DNA from: Candidatus Bathyarchaeota archaeon
GTDB lineage: Archaea > Thermoproteota > Bathyarchaeia > Bathyarchaeales > Bathycorpusculaceae
Length of the DNA: 64,000 nt
Reading direction: 5' to 3'
Assembly: GCA_003151735.1 (NCBI GenBank)
Contig: PLYI01000026.1
Span: 24,281-88,280 of the forward strand
Positions within the stretch are counted from its first letter, which is position 1, and each line of letters begins with the position of its first letter. Shown here in pieces: positions 36,401 through 44,578 of this stretch. The position numbers and the translations under genes were made by a program. The notes beneath the pieces are model-generated. The model searched no databases and was not told where the DNA came from. It saw only the letters and a list, made by a program, of their open reading frames with translations.

Positions 36401-38077
36401 GTGTTACTTTATAGTGAGAAACTCGTTGGGGGTACGTCGATACATAAGCATATTCAAGTTGTAATAGTCATGCTTATCGCATTAACTCTTCTTCCAGCAC
36501 TCAATCTTAATCTTTCTCCAGTAAACGCAGTCGACGCACAATCCTCTTGGACTATCATGAAGCCCATGACTATTGCACGGGGAGAATTCGGCGTGGCTGT
36601 TGTAAATGGAAAAATCTATGCCATCGGCGGCTTAAACGGAAACAATCTGCCAGTCAGCGTTGTTGAAGAATACGATCCTCAAACAAACGGGTGGACAAGC
36701 ATGATGCCGATGCCTACCCCCAGAAGCGGTTTTGCCATCGCCGTTTACCTAAACAAAATTTACGTCATAGGCGGAACAGTTGGCAATGGATACGTTGGAA
36801 ACAACGAGGTATTTGACCCGATAAGTAACTCTTGGGAAACAAAAGCATCTATGCCTACGCCGAGAGCAGATTTATCTGCAAACATAGTTAACGATAAAAT
36901 CTACCTTATCGGCGGCAAAAAATATTCAAACATAAGCCCCTTTTCCTCTGGCACCACTATAAACGAAGTTTATGACCCAGCCAACGACAGCTGGAGCACA
37001 AAAACGCCGTTGCCCACAGCTGTTCAGGGTTACGCTTCAGCTGTTGTTGATGGCAAAATCTACATTATAGGCGGTTCATTTGATTCCTCGGTGCTGCCAA
37101 ACTCTCACATAACAGGCGCTAATCAGGTTTATGACCCTCAAACTGGCAATTGGAGTTTAGCTGCAAATTTACTTAATGCTGACAACTTTGGGGCAGCTGG
37201 GGCAACAGAAGGTAATATGGCTCCAACAAGAATCTATTGTGTAGGCGGCTATTCGGGTGGGGAATTTAGTGGACAACTTCAAGAGTATAATTTAGAGAAC
37301 AATTCTTGGAGTCTTGCAGAGTCGATGCCGACTCCTAGAGCCTACTTGAGTGTGGCTGTTGTGAACGATGTTTTGTATGCTATCGGCGGGTTTGATGGAA
37401 AGAACTGGCTTGGCGTCAACGAACAGTATAAGCCCATTGGGTATGGAACGGTTGCGCCAAGGGTGCAGATAACCTCTCCTGAAAACAAAACTTACTCTTC
37501 CGTATCATTGGCGTTTACAGTTAATAAGGGAACGCAATGGATGGGTTACAGTTTAGATAAAGGGGCAAACGTGACGATTAATGCAGAAACCAACCTTTTT
37601 AATCTCTCCCAGGGAGCCCACAACGTAACAATCTATGCTAACGACAGCTTGGGCAACATGGGTTTTTCGAACACAGTTTTCTTTTCTGTAGATACAGTTC
37701 CTCCAAACATCAATATGATCCTTCCACAAAATCAATCCTACGATTCATCTGACATTCAATTGACGTTTACGTTAAATGAAACGGCCTCGTATTTGGCGTA
37801 TAGTTTGGATGGTCAAGAGAACATAACGATTCTGGGAAACGTTACTTTGCCAGCCTTATCTAATGGTTCTCACACGTTAACCCTTTATGTAACTGACGAT
37901 GTGGGTAACTCAGCTGAGAAAACAGTTTCCTTTAACATTGCTCCTTTCCCGATTATTGCAGTTGTGGCGGCATCAACCATAGTAATTATCGCTGTGTCTG
38001 GGGGATACTTGGTGTTTAAGCATAGAAAATCAAGTAGCGGCAAGAATAGCGAACACCAAAAAGTTGGTTCTCTTTAA
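36401..38077 (+). CDS. Membrane-anchored Kelch-repeat surface protein
   Basis: 558 residues from a GTG with AAGGA five bases upstream. A signal peptide (about residues 18-45, 'VVIVMLIALTLLPALN') precedes six Kelch blades. Each blade has a variant of 'VVNGKIYAIGG' and 'YDPQTNGW' (about 50-345). Two cell-surface repeat domains follow with 'SSVSLAFTVNKGTQWMGYSL' and 'NITILGNVTLPALSNGSHTL'. A TM helix and a basic tail end the protein. A start further in, at an ATA with GGGGGT upstream, would give a cleaner signal peptide. The ligand is unknown. Confidence 0.85.
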   Translation: MLLYSEKLVGGTSIHKHIQVVIVMLIALTLLPALNLNLSPVNAVDAQSSWTIMKPMTIARGEFGVAVVNGKIYAIGGLNGNNLPVSVVEEYDPQTNGWTSMMPMPTPRSGFAIAVYLNKIYVIGGTVGNGYVGNNEVFDPISNSWETKASMPTPRADLSANIVNDKIYLIGGKKYSNISPFSSGTTINEVYDPANDSWSTKTPLPTAVQGYASAVVDGKIYIIGGSFDSSVLPNSHITGANQVYDPQTGNWSLAANLLNADNFGAAGATEGNMAPTRIYCVGGYSGGEFSGQLQEYNLENNSWSLAESMPTPRAYLSVAVVNDVLYAIGGFDGKNWLGVNEQYKPIGYGTVAPRVQITSPENKTYSSVSLAFTVNKGTQWMGYSLDKGANVTINAETNLFNLSQGAHNVTIYANDSLGNMGFSNTVFFSVDTVPPNINMILPQNQSYDSSDIQLTFTLNETASYLAYSLDGQENITILGNVTLPALSNGSHTLTLYVTDDVGNSAEKTVSFNIAPFPIIAVVAASTIVIIAVSGGYLVFKHRKSSSGKNSEHQKVGSL

Positions 38078-38274
38078 ATTTCTATGGTTTTCTTACATTT
38101 CAATGGGAAAATTTAAGTAAACATAAATAGCCTAAAAACAGGGTTTTACTAATTAGTTTAAAGTATTATTTAGAACAAATAACTTAGCCTACATATGCTT
38201 CGTTTTATTGTTTTAAAAAAAGGACGATAGGTTACATGATTTTGATTTCATTGAGCCTCTTAATTTTTGTTAGT

Positions 38275-38844
38275 CTATTTTTTTAACGAAGTAAATGGAT
38301 AAATTCTTTCCAATTTTACCTTTGTTTCATAACCAATTAATTTTTTCAAGTTATTTTCATATTTCTCAAGTGCGTCAATTACTTGAGTGAATCCATAGTC
38401 TGGAAGAACTGTCCCCTTTAAAATTTCAGTTAAAGTTTCGTCAATCCTTATTTCTATTATGTGTAATATCCAAATATCAAGGTCTTTTGGGAAAAGAAAA
38501 TTTATCTCTTGCCATTTTGAAACGTAGAACTCGTGTAACTTCTTTTTTGCTTCATCAACCACTTTAATATTTTGTTGTAATGTAGTACCTGTACCATTAA
38601 AAATCAGAGTAGTTAACTGAAGTTCTAATAAATTCAGGGAAGAGCTCAGGTTTACGACATAGCCGAATAATGGCTTGATGATATCATTCATATTCTTGGA
38701 TAGTTCTCGTCTATACTCCATTTCAGTTGCGTGTTCTTCTTTTTTTGCTTCAATGCGTGAACTTGTCCAATATCCAATTAGTAAACCTAATGTTGTTCCA
38801 CCCAATGTTCCAAGAACAGAAATGATAGAATCCCATTCACTCAT
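38275..38844 (-). CDS. Membrane-anchored hypothetical protein
   Basis: 189 residues. One N-terminal hydrophobic segment with glycine-rich packing ('ISVLGTLGGTTLGLLIGYW') precedes a cytosolic part that is helical and charged ('SRIEAKKEEHATEMEYRREL'). No family recognised. It begins the accessory stretch that continues to the right end of the window. Confidence 0.65.
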   Translation of the reverse strand: MSEWDSIISVLGTLGGTTLGLLIGYWTSSRIEAKKEEHATEMEYRRELSKNMNDIIKPLFGYVVNLSSSLNLLELQLTTLIFNGTGTTLQQNIKVVDEAKKKLHEFYVSKWQEINFLFPKDLDIWILHIIEIRIDETLTEILKGTVLPDYGFTQVIDALEKYENNLKKLIGYETKVKLERIYPFTSLKK

Positions 38845-38971
38845 TTTATCATCTTTAATGATTTGTTCTATTGTTATTAATTATTAGGCTTTTCTTGATT
38901 CACTTGCAGAGTATGTTAATTTTTTAGATGTTTTTCAGATTTTTGATGGGTAACTTGTTGGATAGTTATCT

Positions 38972-39288
38972 TTACGAAAACTCTCCACCGCACATCGGAC
39001 ATTCTATTGGTGACTTGCGTTGAAAGTACATTAGTTCATATGAGCATAGGGAACAGAAGTAAATTTGGCATTTCGGGCAACATTTGACGCCACCACCAAC
39101 CATTTCACAGCAAGGAAAACACAGGTTTTTTTTCTAACAGGTTTATCACACATTTTTTTAGGGATTGTTACTTTAAGGCTGCGGTTTACTTGACCTATGA
39201 AAAATTGGAATACTTTTATGTCAATTGCTTTCGAAAAAGGTTTAGGAGTCAAATGCGTCCTATTCGTTTTCATTGATTTGAGAAACAA
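38972..39288 (-). CDS. Zinc-ribbon protein with a frameshift at A8
   Basis: The start frame (from 39288) runs through 'VTIPKKMCDKPVRKK' and meets eight As (39126-39133 on the plus strand as Ts). One extra A would lead into a frame rich in Cys pairs, ending at 38972: 'LCFPCCEMVGGGVKCCPKCQ', 'IYFCSLCSYELM', 'IECPMCGGEFS'. The joined product would be about 104 residues with eight to ten zinc-type cysteines. It is a paralogue of the intact protein at 42752-42928, which supports the joined reading. Function is unknown. Confidence 0.6.
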
Positions 39289-39363
39289 TTCCCAAATAAA
39301 ATAACAAGACCCAAAATGTTATTAGAGCAAAGTCGCCTATAGCAAATTGGAGAAGCGTGCATT

Positions 39364-41109
39364 TTGAACAAAGGAGCAACAATTTTGCTCATTCTGCTCA
39401 TGGCTACATCGTCATTGTTTGTTTTCAATTCCCAATGGGCGAAGGCAACCAGTCCACTCACCATACAATGGACCAATACATATGGAGTTCCTGCCAATCA
39501 AACCGCAGGTGCCTTAACCCAAACAACCGACGGAGGATTTGCATTAGCCTGCACGAATAATTCTTACGAAGCTAATATGCCTGTATTAACATATGAGGGG
39601 CTGGCTGTTAGGACTAACTCGGTCGGTAGTTTGTTGTGGACTCATAGTATCCCAGTCGCCACATATCGGGGGGTGTGGTCCTTCGGAGCAATGCAAACGC
39701 TCGATAATGGCTATGTATTTGGTTATAACGCGGGCGTTCCACAATCAGTTGGATTACGTTTAATTAAGACCGATTCAGCTGGAAATCAACTTTGGACGTA
39801 CTATCTTGTTTACAATTCAGCTAGTTCTTTTGTTCAAAGTAATGATGGAGGATTTGTTTTATGTGGAAATACAGCTTACCAAGGTTATACAACTTCAAAT
39901 TATATTTGGCTAAATAAGGTTGATTCGTCAGGTAACCAACTTTGGAGTAGAATATATGGTTATACAGATGCAAATAAATCGTCATCCCGTTTGAATAGCA
40001 TGGTGCAGACTAGCGATGGAGGATTCATGTTATCGGGAGAACTTAATGGAACTCAAGCTTTGCTAATAAAAACGGATTCATCAGGAAATGAAATTTGGAA
40101 TAGAACCTACTCAGGCATCGGGACCTTTTCTGATCTTATATCAACCAGCGATGGCGGATTTGCCGCTCTTAGCGATCCAACTTTTTATACTTTTCCGAAC
40201 GGCATAGTTAAGCTTAATTCAATAGGGAATATCCAATGGAACATCACTTACTCAACCTATGTTAACTCATTAGTGCAGACAAACGATAACGGCTTTTTGT
40301 TATTGGAAGGAAACTCGATAACTAAAAACTCGATAGCTAAAATTGACTCTTTAGGAAATACTCAATGGAATCAAGCTTTTACAGGAGTAAATGCCCTTGG
40401 AATGCTTATAAAAACAAATGACGGAGGGTACGCAATCGACGGTACCTATTCTGACGGCATTAACACCTATTCTTGGCTGAGTAAAATCTCACTGACTCCA
40501 ACCCCGACTCCAACTCCAACACCCTCACCAACAGCAACTCCCTCTCCAACTCCTACTGCTTCACCAACCCCTACGCCTTCTCCATCTCCAACTCCAAGCC
40601 CTACCCCAACAACAGCGCCTACGCAAACCCCGACTACTACGCCGACTCCTATTGCAACTCCTACTGCAACTCCTACTCCTACTCCTACTCCTACTGCAAC
40701 TCCAACTCCTACTCCTACTGCAACTCCAACTCCTACTCCTACTGCAACTCCAACTCCCACACCAACGCCTACACCAACTTCAACTCCAATGCCAACGGCA
40801 ACTCCTACGCCGTCTCCTTCACCAACCCCAACTCCCACTCCAACTCTAACACCAACTAACTCTCTAACTCCAACAGTTACTCCATCTCTAACTCCAACAG
40901 TTACTCCATCTCCAATAACCACTTCAACAACCTCAACACCCTTCCCAAATCCGATTGTTACGACTGCACCAACCTCAACAGTAACTTCTGAAACTGAATC
41001 TGGAATACCACTCATATACGTGGGCATTGTAGTGGCAATTATTGCAGCAACAACAATCGTAGTCCTGTTTGTACTCAACTTTGTTAGGAAGCGACCGAAG
41101 CTTCAGTAA
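39364..41109 (+). CDS. Secreted beta-propeller on a Thr-Pro stalk with C-terminal anchor
   Basis: 581 residues, TTG start. A signal peptide ('[18 protein letters not shown]') precedes at least six repeats, each with a 'TxDGGF' turn and a 'KTDSSGNxxWN' strand (about 45-375), consistent with a beta-propeller. Residues ~380-530 are nearly all Thr, Pro, Ser and Ala, a rigid stalk likely to be O-glycosylated. A TM helix ('[20 protein letters not shown]') and basic tail anchor it. It probably sits in or through the S-layer. Its ligand is unknown. Confidence 0.85.
   Translation: MNKGATILLILLMATSSLFVFNSQWAKATSPLTIQWTNTYGVPANQTAGALTQTTDGGFALACTNNSYEANMPVLTYEGLAVRTNSVGSLLWTHSIPVATYRGVWSFGAMQTLDNGYVFGYNAGVPQSVGLRLIKTDSAGNQLWTYYLVYNSASSFVQSNDGGFVLCGNTAYQGYTTSNYIWLNKVDSSGNQLWSRIYGYTDANKSSSRLNSMVQTSDGGFMLSGELNGTQALLIKTDSSGNEIWNRTYSGIGTFSDLISTSDGGFAALSDPTFYTFPNGIVKLNSIGNIQWNITYSTYVNSLVQTNDNGFLLLEGNSITKNSIAKIDSLGNTQWNQAFTGVNALGMLIKTNDGGYAIDGTYSDGINTYSWLSKISLTPTPTPTPTPSPTATPSPTPTASPTPTPSPSPTPSPTPTTAPTQTPTTTPTPIATPTATPTPTPTPTATPTPTPTATPTPTPTATPTPTPTPTPTSTPMPTATPTPSPSPTPTPTPTLTPTNSLTPTVTPSLTPTVTPSPITTSTTSTPFPNPIVTTAPTSTVTSETESGIPLIYVGIVVAIIAATTIVVLFVLNFVRKRPKLQ
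40696..40767 (+). repeat. 24-bp tandem repeat in the Thr-Pro stalk
   Basis: Units starting at 40696, 40720 and 40744 share GCAACTCCAACTCCTACTCC; the third diverges near its end. They sit in a longer ACTCCT-like repeat (about 40496-40920). Such repeats can expand or contract and so change stalk length. Confidence 0.7.
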
Positions 41110-41166
41110 AGAACAATGCTGAACTGATTAGTTTGATTCAGATTAGCCACTAAGTCTATTTTTACG

Positions 41167-41463
41167 TTACAGCTTGCTAACAAGAAAGAAAATTCTTATA
41201 GCCCCAAAAACGGTTATTTGGTGGGCTAGCTTAAAGAAGAATTCTTTTTTGTTGTTGACATTAGCCACACACAACCATTTATCTTTTTGAAACAACCAAA
41301 CATATCTTAGCGGACTTTTTAATCCACACCTCACAAGGGGTAGCCTTCCCATCTGAGCATGGTTAATGTCAGGATTAGAAGCCCGCTTTTCTTTTTTATT
41401 CTGGAAATACAAGTTTTTCACTGCAGATTGGTCATTCAACTGGAAAGTTTTTTGGCAATACAT
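41167..41463 (-). CDS. Doubtful small ORF
   Basis: 98 codons, TTG/ATG-type start. The middle ('LPLVRCGLKSPLRYVWLFQK', 'DKWLCVANVNNKKEFF') has a faint zinc-ribbon flavour but only two paired cysteines. It could be a decayed zinc-ribbon gene. It is the only thing I see in the 41110-41527 gap. Confidence 0.3.
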   Translation of the reverse strand: MYCQKTFQLNDQSAVKNLYFQNKKEKRASNPDINHAQMGRLPLVRCGLKSPLRYVWLFQKDKWLCVANVNNKKEFFFKLAHQITVFGAIRIFFLVSKL

Positions 41464-41566
41464 GAGTTCATATGAAAGAGATTAGCCTTTTTAGCATGTT
41501 TGAACTAATAGACAGAGAGGTCTAAAACTGTCTCAAGCTGCTGAATGGTTCACTGCTATTGGAACA

Positions 41567-42108
41567 GTGGCTACAGCCATCGTTGCCGTTTTTGTAGCAT
41601 TCTTTCCTGCCATCATAAACTGGTTTAATAAACCAAAATTCACAATAATATTAAAAAATAAAGAACCGTTTTTCCACCTTTCTGAAATTATTAATACCTT
41701 TTTACACATAAAACGCTATTCGCTTAGGGTTAGAGTTGAAAACTCTGGCAAAACCGTTGCAAAAAACTGCAAAGGCAAATTAGTCAAAATTAAGGACGCA
41801 AAAACAGCGGAGGAAGTGAAAGACTTTGACCCTTTGGTTCTAAAATGGGTTACTGGTAATGATAACACAATTAGCCTTGATAGAAGAGAAAGTGAATACT
41901 TGGGTGTAGTTTATACTCAAAATGACAAGTTTAGTGAAGGGTTTTTTTTATAGACACTGTAGAAACAAAAGGGTATAGAATCGAAAGAAAAGACTACATT
42001 CTCGACGTCATCATTTACGGTGATAACGTTAAACCTGCGGCAAAATCCTTTTGTCTAAAAAACAACAAAGGCTTCGACAAGATAAAGTTATCAGTTTCGC
42101 AACCCTAA
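41567..42108 (+). CDS. Membrane-anchored hypothetical protein with a frameshift at T8
   Basis: The frame starts with a hydrophobic segment ('ATAIVAVFVAFFPAIINWF') and then a soluble beta domain ('YSLRVRVENSGKTVAKNCKG'). It stops at 41953, just after eight Ts (41942-41949). One more T would read 'EGFFFIDTVETKGYRIERKD' and continue to 42108. GTG at 41567 is the first usual start, but the open frame begins earlier with 'LSQAAEWFTAIGTVA', where an AGAGAGG lies 7 bases before a CTG (41528). That is more natural for this kind of protein. No function is known. Confidence 0.55.
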
Positions 42109-42226
42109 CTAAGCCTACAGAAAACAAAAATAAATCTGGCATTTGGAGCAAAGCTATAAAGTAAATTGCCCTGAAAGATTTGCACCGCAAATCTAATATC
42201 TAAATATAAAATGGCTGAGGATTCGC

Positions 42227-42664
42227 TTACTTGTATTCTTCAATCTTGAATGTCCAGTCTGGTAGTCCACCTTCAATAAACACCTGCAAATGGACGTTTC
42301 CTTGAATGTTAAGAGAACTGGTTCCACCATTTGTCCACGTTGTGTCGTTTTCGTTGCTTGAAGTTATTATTTCTTGAACCATACTACTGCCAACGTTGTC
42401 ATCATAAATTTTGATGTCAAAATGTGAGCCCACTGGCATCTCCCCACCAGTAGTCCAACTGATACGCCATTGTTCTCCTGTAATTTTGAATTGATTACTT
42501 GTGAAATTGCAGTTGGTGTCAACATAGACGTTGTTAATCATTGTATTCCAAGAATACAACTTTGTCCAAGTTTTTGCGTTTGACAAACTAGTAATAGCCC
42601 AAACTGAACCAATAAGTACAATGATAACAATTAGGCTGGATATTGCAATATACTCTTTATTCAT
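42227..42664 (-). CDS. Small membrane-anchored extracellular protein
   Basis: 145 residues. An N-terminal helix ('IAISSLIVIIVLIGSVWAIT') anchors or exports a beta-rich domain with several Trp ('QFKITGEQWRISWTTGGEMP', 'LNIQGNVHLQVFIEGGLPDW'). The domain resembles those found after lipid-type anchors in archaea. Function unknown. Its sequence is AT-rich like its neighbours. Confidence 0.65.
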   Translation of the reverse strand: MNKEYIAISSLIVIIVLIGSVWAITSLSNAKTWTKLYSWNTMINNVYVDTNCNFTSNQFKITGEQWRISWTTGGEMPVGSHFDIKIYDDNVGSSMVQEIITSSNENDTTWTNGGTSSLNIQGNVHLQVFIEGGLPDWTFKIEEYK

Positions 42665-42751
42665 CGCTTTCTTTCTCCTATTGAGAGTACGTGATTGTTA
42701 TTCTTTATCTAAGTTTAAAAGCTTAATTACCGCATGAGTTCTTTTCACAAT

Positions 42752-42928
42752 TTAGGGAATTACAAGTTCTCTACTACACATAGGGCATTCCAAAGGCATC
42801 TTTCTACCGCTTCGCATTAACTCATACTGACATAAATCACAGAAGTAAATCTTGCATTTTGGGCAGTATTTGACGCCACCACCAATCATTTGTCCGCAAG
42901 CGTCACAAGGTCTGGACAAATCTACCAT
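42752..42928 (-). CDS. Small double zinc-ribbon protein
   Basis: 58 residues from the ATG at 42928. Four CxxC-type pairs ('RPCDACGQMIGGGVKYCPKC', 'IYFCDLCQYELM', 'LECPMCSRELV') can bind two zinc ions. It is clearly a paralogue of the frameshifted gene at 38972-39288. Such proteins may mediate protein or nucleic acid contacts. Confidence 0.7.
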   Translation of the reverse strand: MVDLSRPCDACGQMIGGGVKYCPKCKIYFCDLCQYELMRSGRKMPLECPMCSRELVIP

Positions 42929-43077
42929 AACCGACAAATGAGCTATAATGGTTTAAGAGACAAGTGTTGAAACGACCTTTCACAGCAATGGAGAGAGTTG
43001 AGTAAAAGTAATTAGTTAACACTCTTCAATTCTACACAGAACTGAGGCAAAATTTGGCATTTTGCAGTCATAATCCT

Positions 43078-43503
43078 CTAAGCTTTTGCTCCGCAATGTG
43101 GACATTTATCTAAAATTTCATTGTAAGCGCCGTGACAATAAGGGCAACGAACTCTTGTTATTACCTCTTTCTCTTTAATGATTTCCTTAGTTGGAACTGT
43201 TTGATTGTTTTGGTCACGACTTGCATTTTGAGTTATCGAGAGAATTTCTTTTTTATCCAAGCGTCTGTTAAACAGCTCTTGTCCTCTTCCATTTTTTGCT
43301 GTTGAATCAAGTTCTGCCCATTGGAAGCCAGCGAAAGGCACGATGTAGATATGCCATTTAGCTTCACAAATACTGCATGTAAGGGTGTCTCTTTCGCCTA
43401 AGGTTAAGTGAACTTTTAATGTTCCTTTAGCTGATGCAAAACAAATTGGGCAACATTTAAAGTAGTTTCTTAGGTCAATTGCGAACTCTTGCAGGTCAAC
43501 CAT
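43078..43503 (-). CDS. Zinc-ribbon protein with two metal sites
   Basis: 141 residues from the ATG at 43503. An N-terminal ribbon ('YFKCCPICFASAKGTLKVHL', 'DTLTCSICEAKWHIYIV') and a C-terminal ribbon ('RVRCPYCHGAYNEILDKCPH', then 'CGAKA') are joined by a charged linker. No enzyme motif is seen. Confidence 0.6.
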   Translation of the reverse strand: MVDLQEFAIDLRNYFKCCPICFASAKGTLKVHLTLGERDTLTCSICEAKWHIYIVPFAGFQWAELDSTAKNGRGQELFNRRLDKKEILSITQNASRDQNNQTVPTKEIIKEKEVITRVRCPYCHGAYNEILDKCPHCGAKA

Positions 43504-43583
43504 TAAATCACTGCAAAATACATCAACCAAAGATAGCTTAAACTTTTGTGGTCAATGATTCGGTTTGGGGATTAAAATTTAAT

Positions 43584-43604
43584 CCAACCAACCAACCAAC
43601 CAAC
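43584..43604 (+). repeat. (CCAA)5 tandem tetranucleotide
   Basis: Five perfect CCAA units, in a 360-base gap (43531-43893) without a supported gene. The gap is C/A/T-rich and low-complexity; a 69-codon open frame across it looks like repeat-derived noise. Confidence 0.75.
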
Positions 43605-43720
43605 ATACTCGCTACACATCACTGTTACATCACTCTGTCACATCATCACTCAAACTCAACTAATCACTCAACTCCTACTCCATCACCTACCACTACCTAC
43701 CTATACCTCTACACACGTTT

Positions 43721-43747
43721 TGCACGCGCACGCACACGCGCGCACAT
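43721..43747. other. 27-bp strictly alternating pyrimidine-purine tract
   Basis: TGCACGCGCACGCACACGCG and the next seven bases alternate pyrimidine and purine without a break. Such GC-rich alternation can adopt Z-DNA under negative supercoiling. It stands out sharply from the AT-rich surroundings. Confidence 0.7.
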
Positions 43748-43893
43748 TTGCATTTGAGTAATAAAATTTTGTTCGCCTCGCTAGCTACGAACTAGTTTTT
43801 TTATAATTTCTAAAAAAATAAGGTACTGCTTGCAGGGACACTATCGAGTAGTAGGTTTACTTAAACCCCACATTTAGCCATACTTTTTCAAGG

Positions 43894-44208
43894 ATGAAAA
43901 ATATGCAAAACCCAAAAAAACAAATACAAACAAGTCAAAAAACCGAAAAACCTAAAACAGCTAAGAAAGGAAAAATTGCCGAGGTCAACAACTTGGCCCA
44001 TAAGGGCTCAAGCGTCAAAGAGATTTCTGAAAAGATGGGATTAAGCGAGCGGGTTGTAAGGGCTTATCTATGGCGGGCAAAAAATCCGGAAAAATTTAAG
44101 AAATTGTTAGACCGGTACAATGAAAAGCGAAAGAAAAAGTTGGCAGAAAAAACCAATCAAGTCGGGCCAAGTGAAAAGCAAGGTCAAAGTACGAAAGAAA
44201 AGGAATAA
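43894..44208 (+). CDS. Small basic helix-turn-helix protein
   Basis: 104 residues, very Lys-rich. The centre ('KIAEVNNLAHKGSSVKEISE', 'KMGLSERVVRAYLWRAKNP') is a helix-turn-helix of the sigma/recombinase type. Basic flanks suggest non-specific DNA contact. An ATG nine bases later is also possible. Likely a regulator or nucleoid protein of the accessory region. Confidence 0.6.
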   Translation: MKNMQNPKKQIQTSQKTEKPKTAKKGKIAEVNNLAHKGSSVKEISEKMGLSERVVRAYLWRAKNPEKFKKLLDRYNEKRKKKLAEKTNQVGPSEKQGQSTKEKE

Positions 44209-44284
44209 CCATCTTTCTTTTTTTATTTATTCGTGTCAACAAGATTTTAACCAATCGCTACCGTTCTGTTTTGATTGGGGTAAA

Positions 44285-44512
44285 ATGAATCAGTCAAAGA
44301 AGCTGACAATTGCTTCAATAGTTGTCATAGCTTCATTATCATTTCTTCTATTTCAGGCATTCAGAATATCGGTGATGTTGAATTCCGTTTTGGAGATAGA
44401 AATTGGTCAGTTTGTTGGTCCCATTTTAGGATTAATCCTTTCTATGTCGATTCTGATATTAGCAATGATTTTAGTAGTGTTTATTCCTGCAAAAATAGAA
44501 CATGGATATTAA
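44285..44512 (+). CDS. Small two-helix membrane protein
   Basis: 75 residues from the ATG at 44285, which excludes a charged non-natural extension upstream. Two hydrophobic helices ('LTIASIVVIASLSFLLFQAF', 'GPILGLILSMSILILAMILV') lie close together. No family recognised. Confidence 0.55.
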   Translation: MNQSKKLTIASIVVIASLSFLLFQAFRISVMLNSVLEIEIGQFVGPILGLILSMSILILAMILVVFIPAKIEHGY

Positions 44513-44578
44513 TAGAAATAGAACGGTTTTAGAACATTTATTATCGACGACTTTTTGTGTTCATGGATTTTTTAGTTT

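Noticed and set aside
40467..41078. 203-codon minus-strand frame rich in Val-Gly
   Set aside because: It is the antisense of the Thr-Pro stalk repeats and has no independent signal.
43548..43757. 69-codon open frame over the low-complexity gap
   Set aside because: Composition follows the CCAA and alternating repeats (Thr/Asn/His/Ser runs); no start signal.
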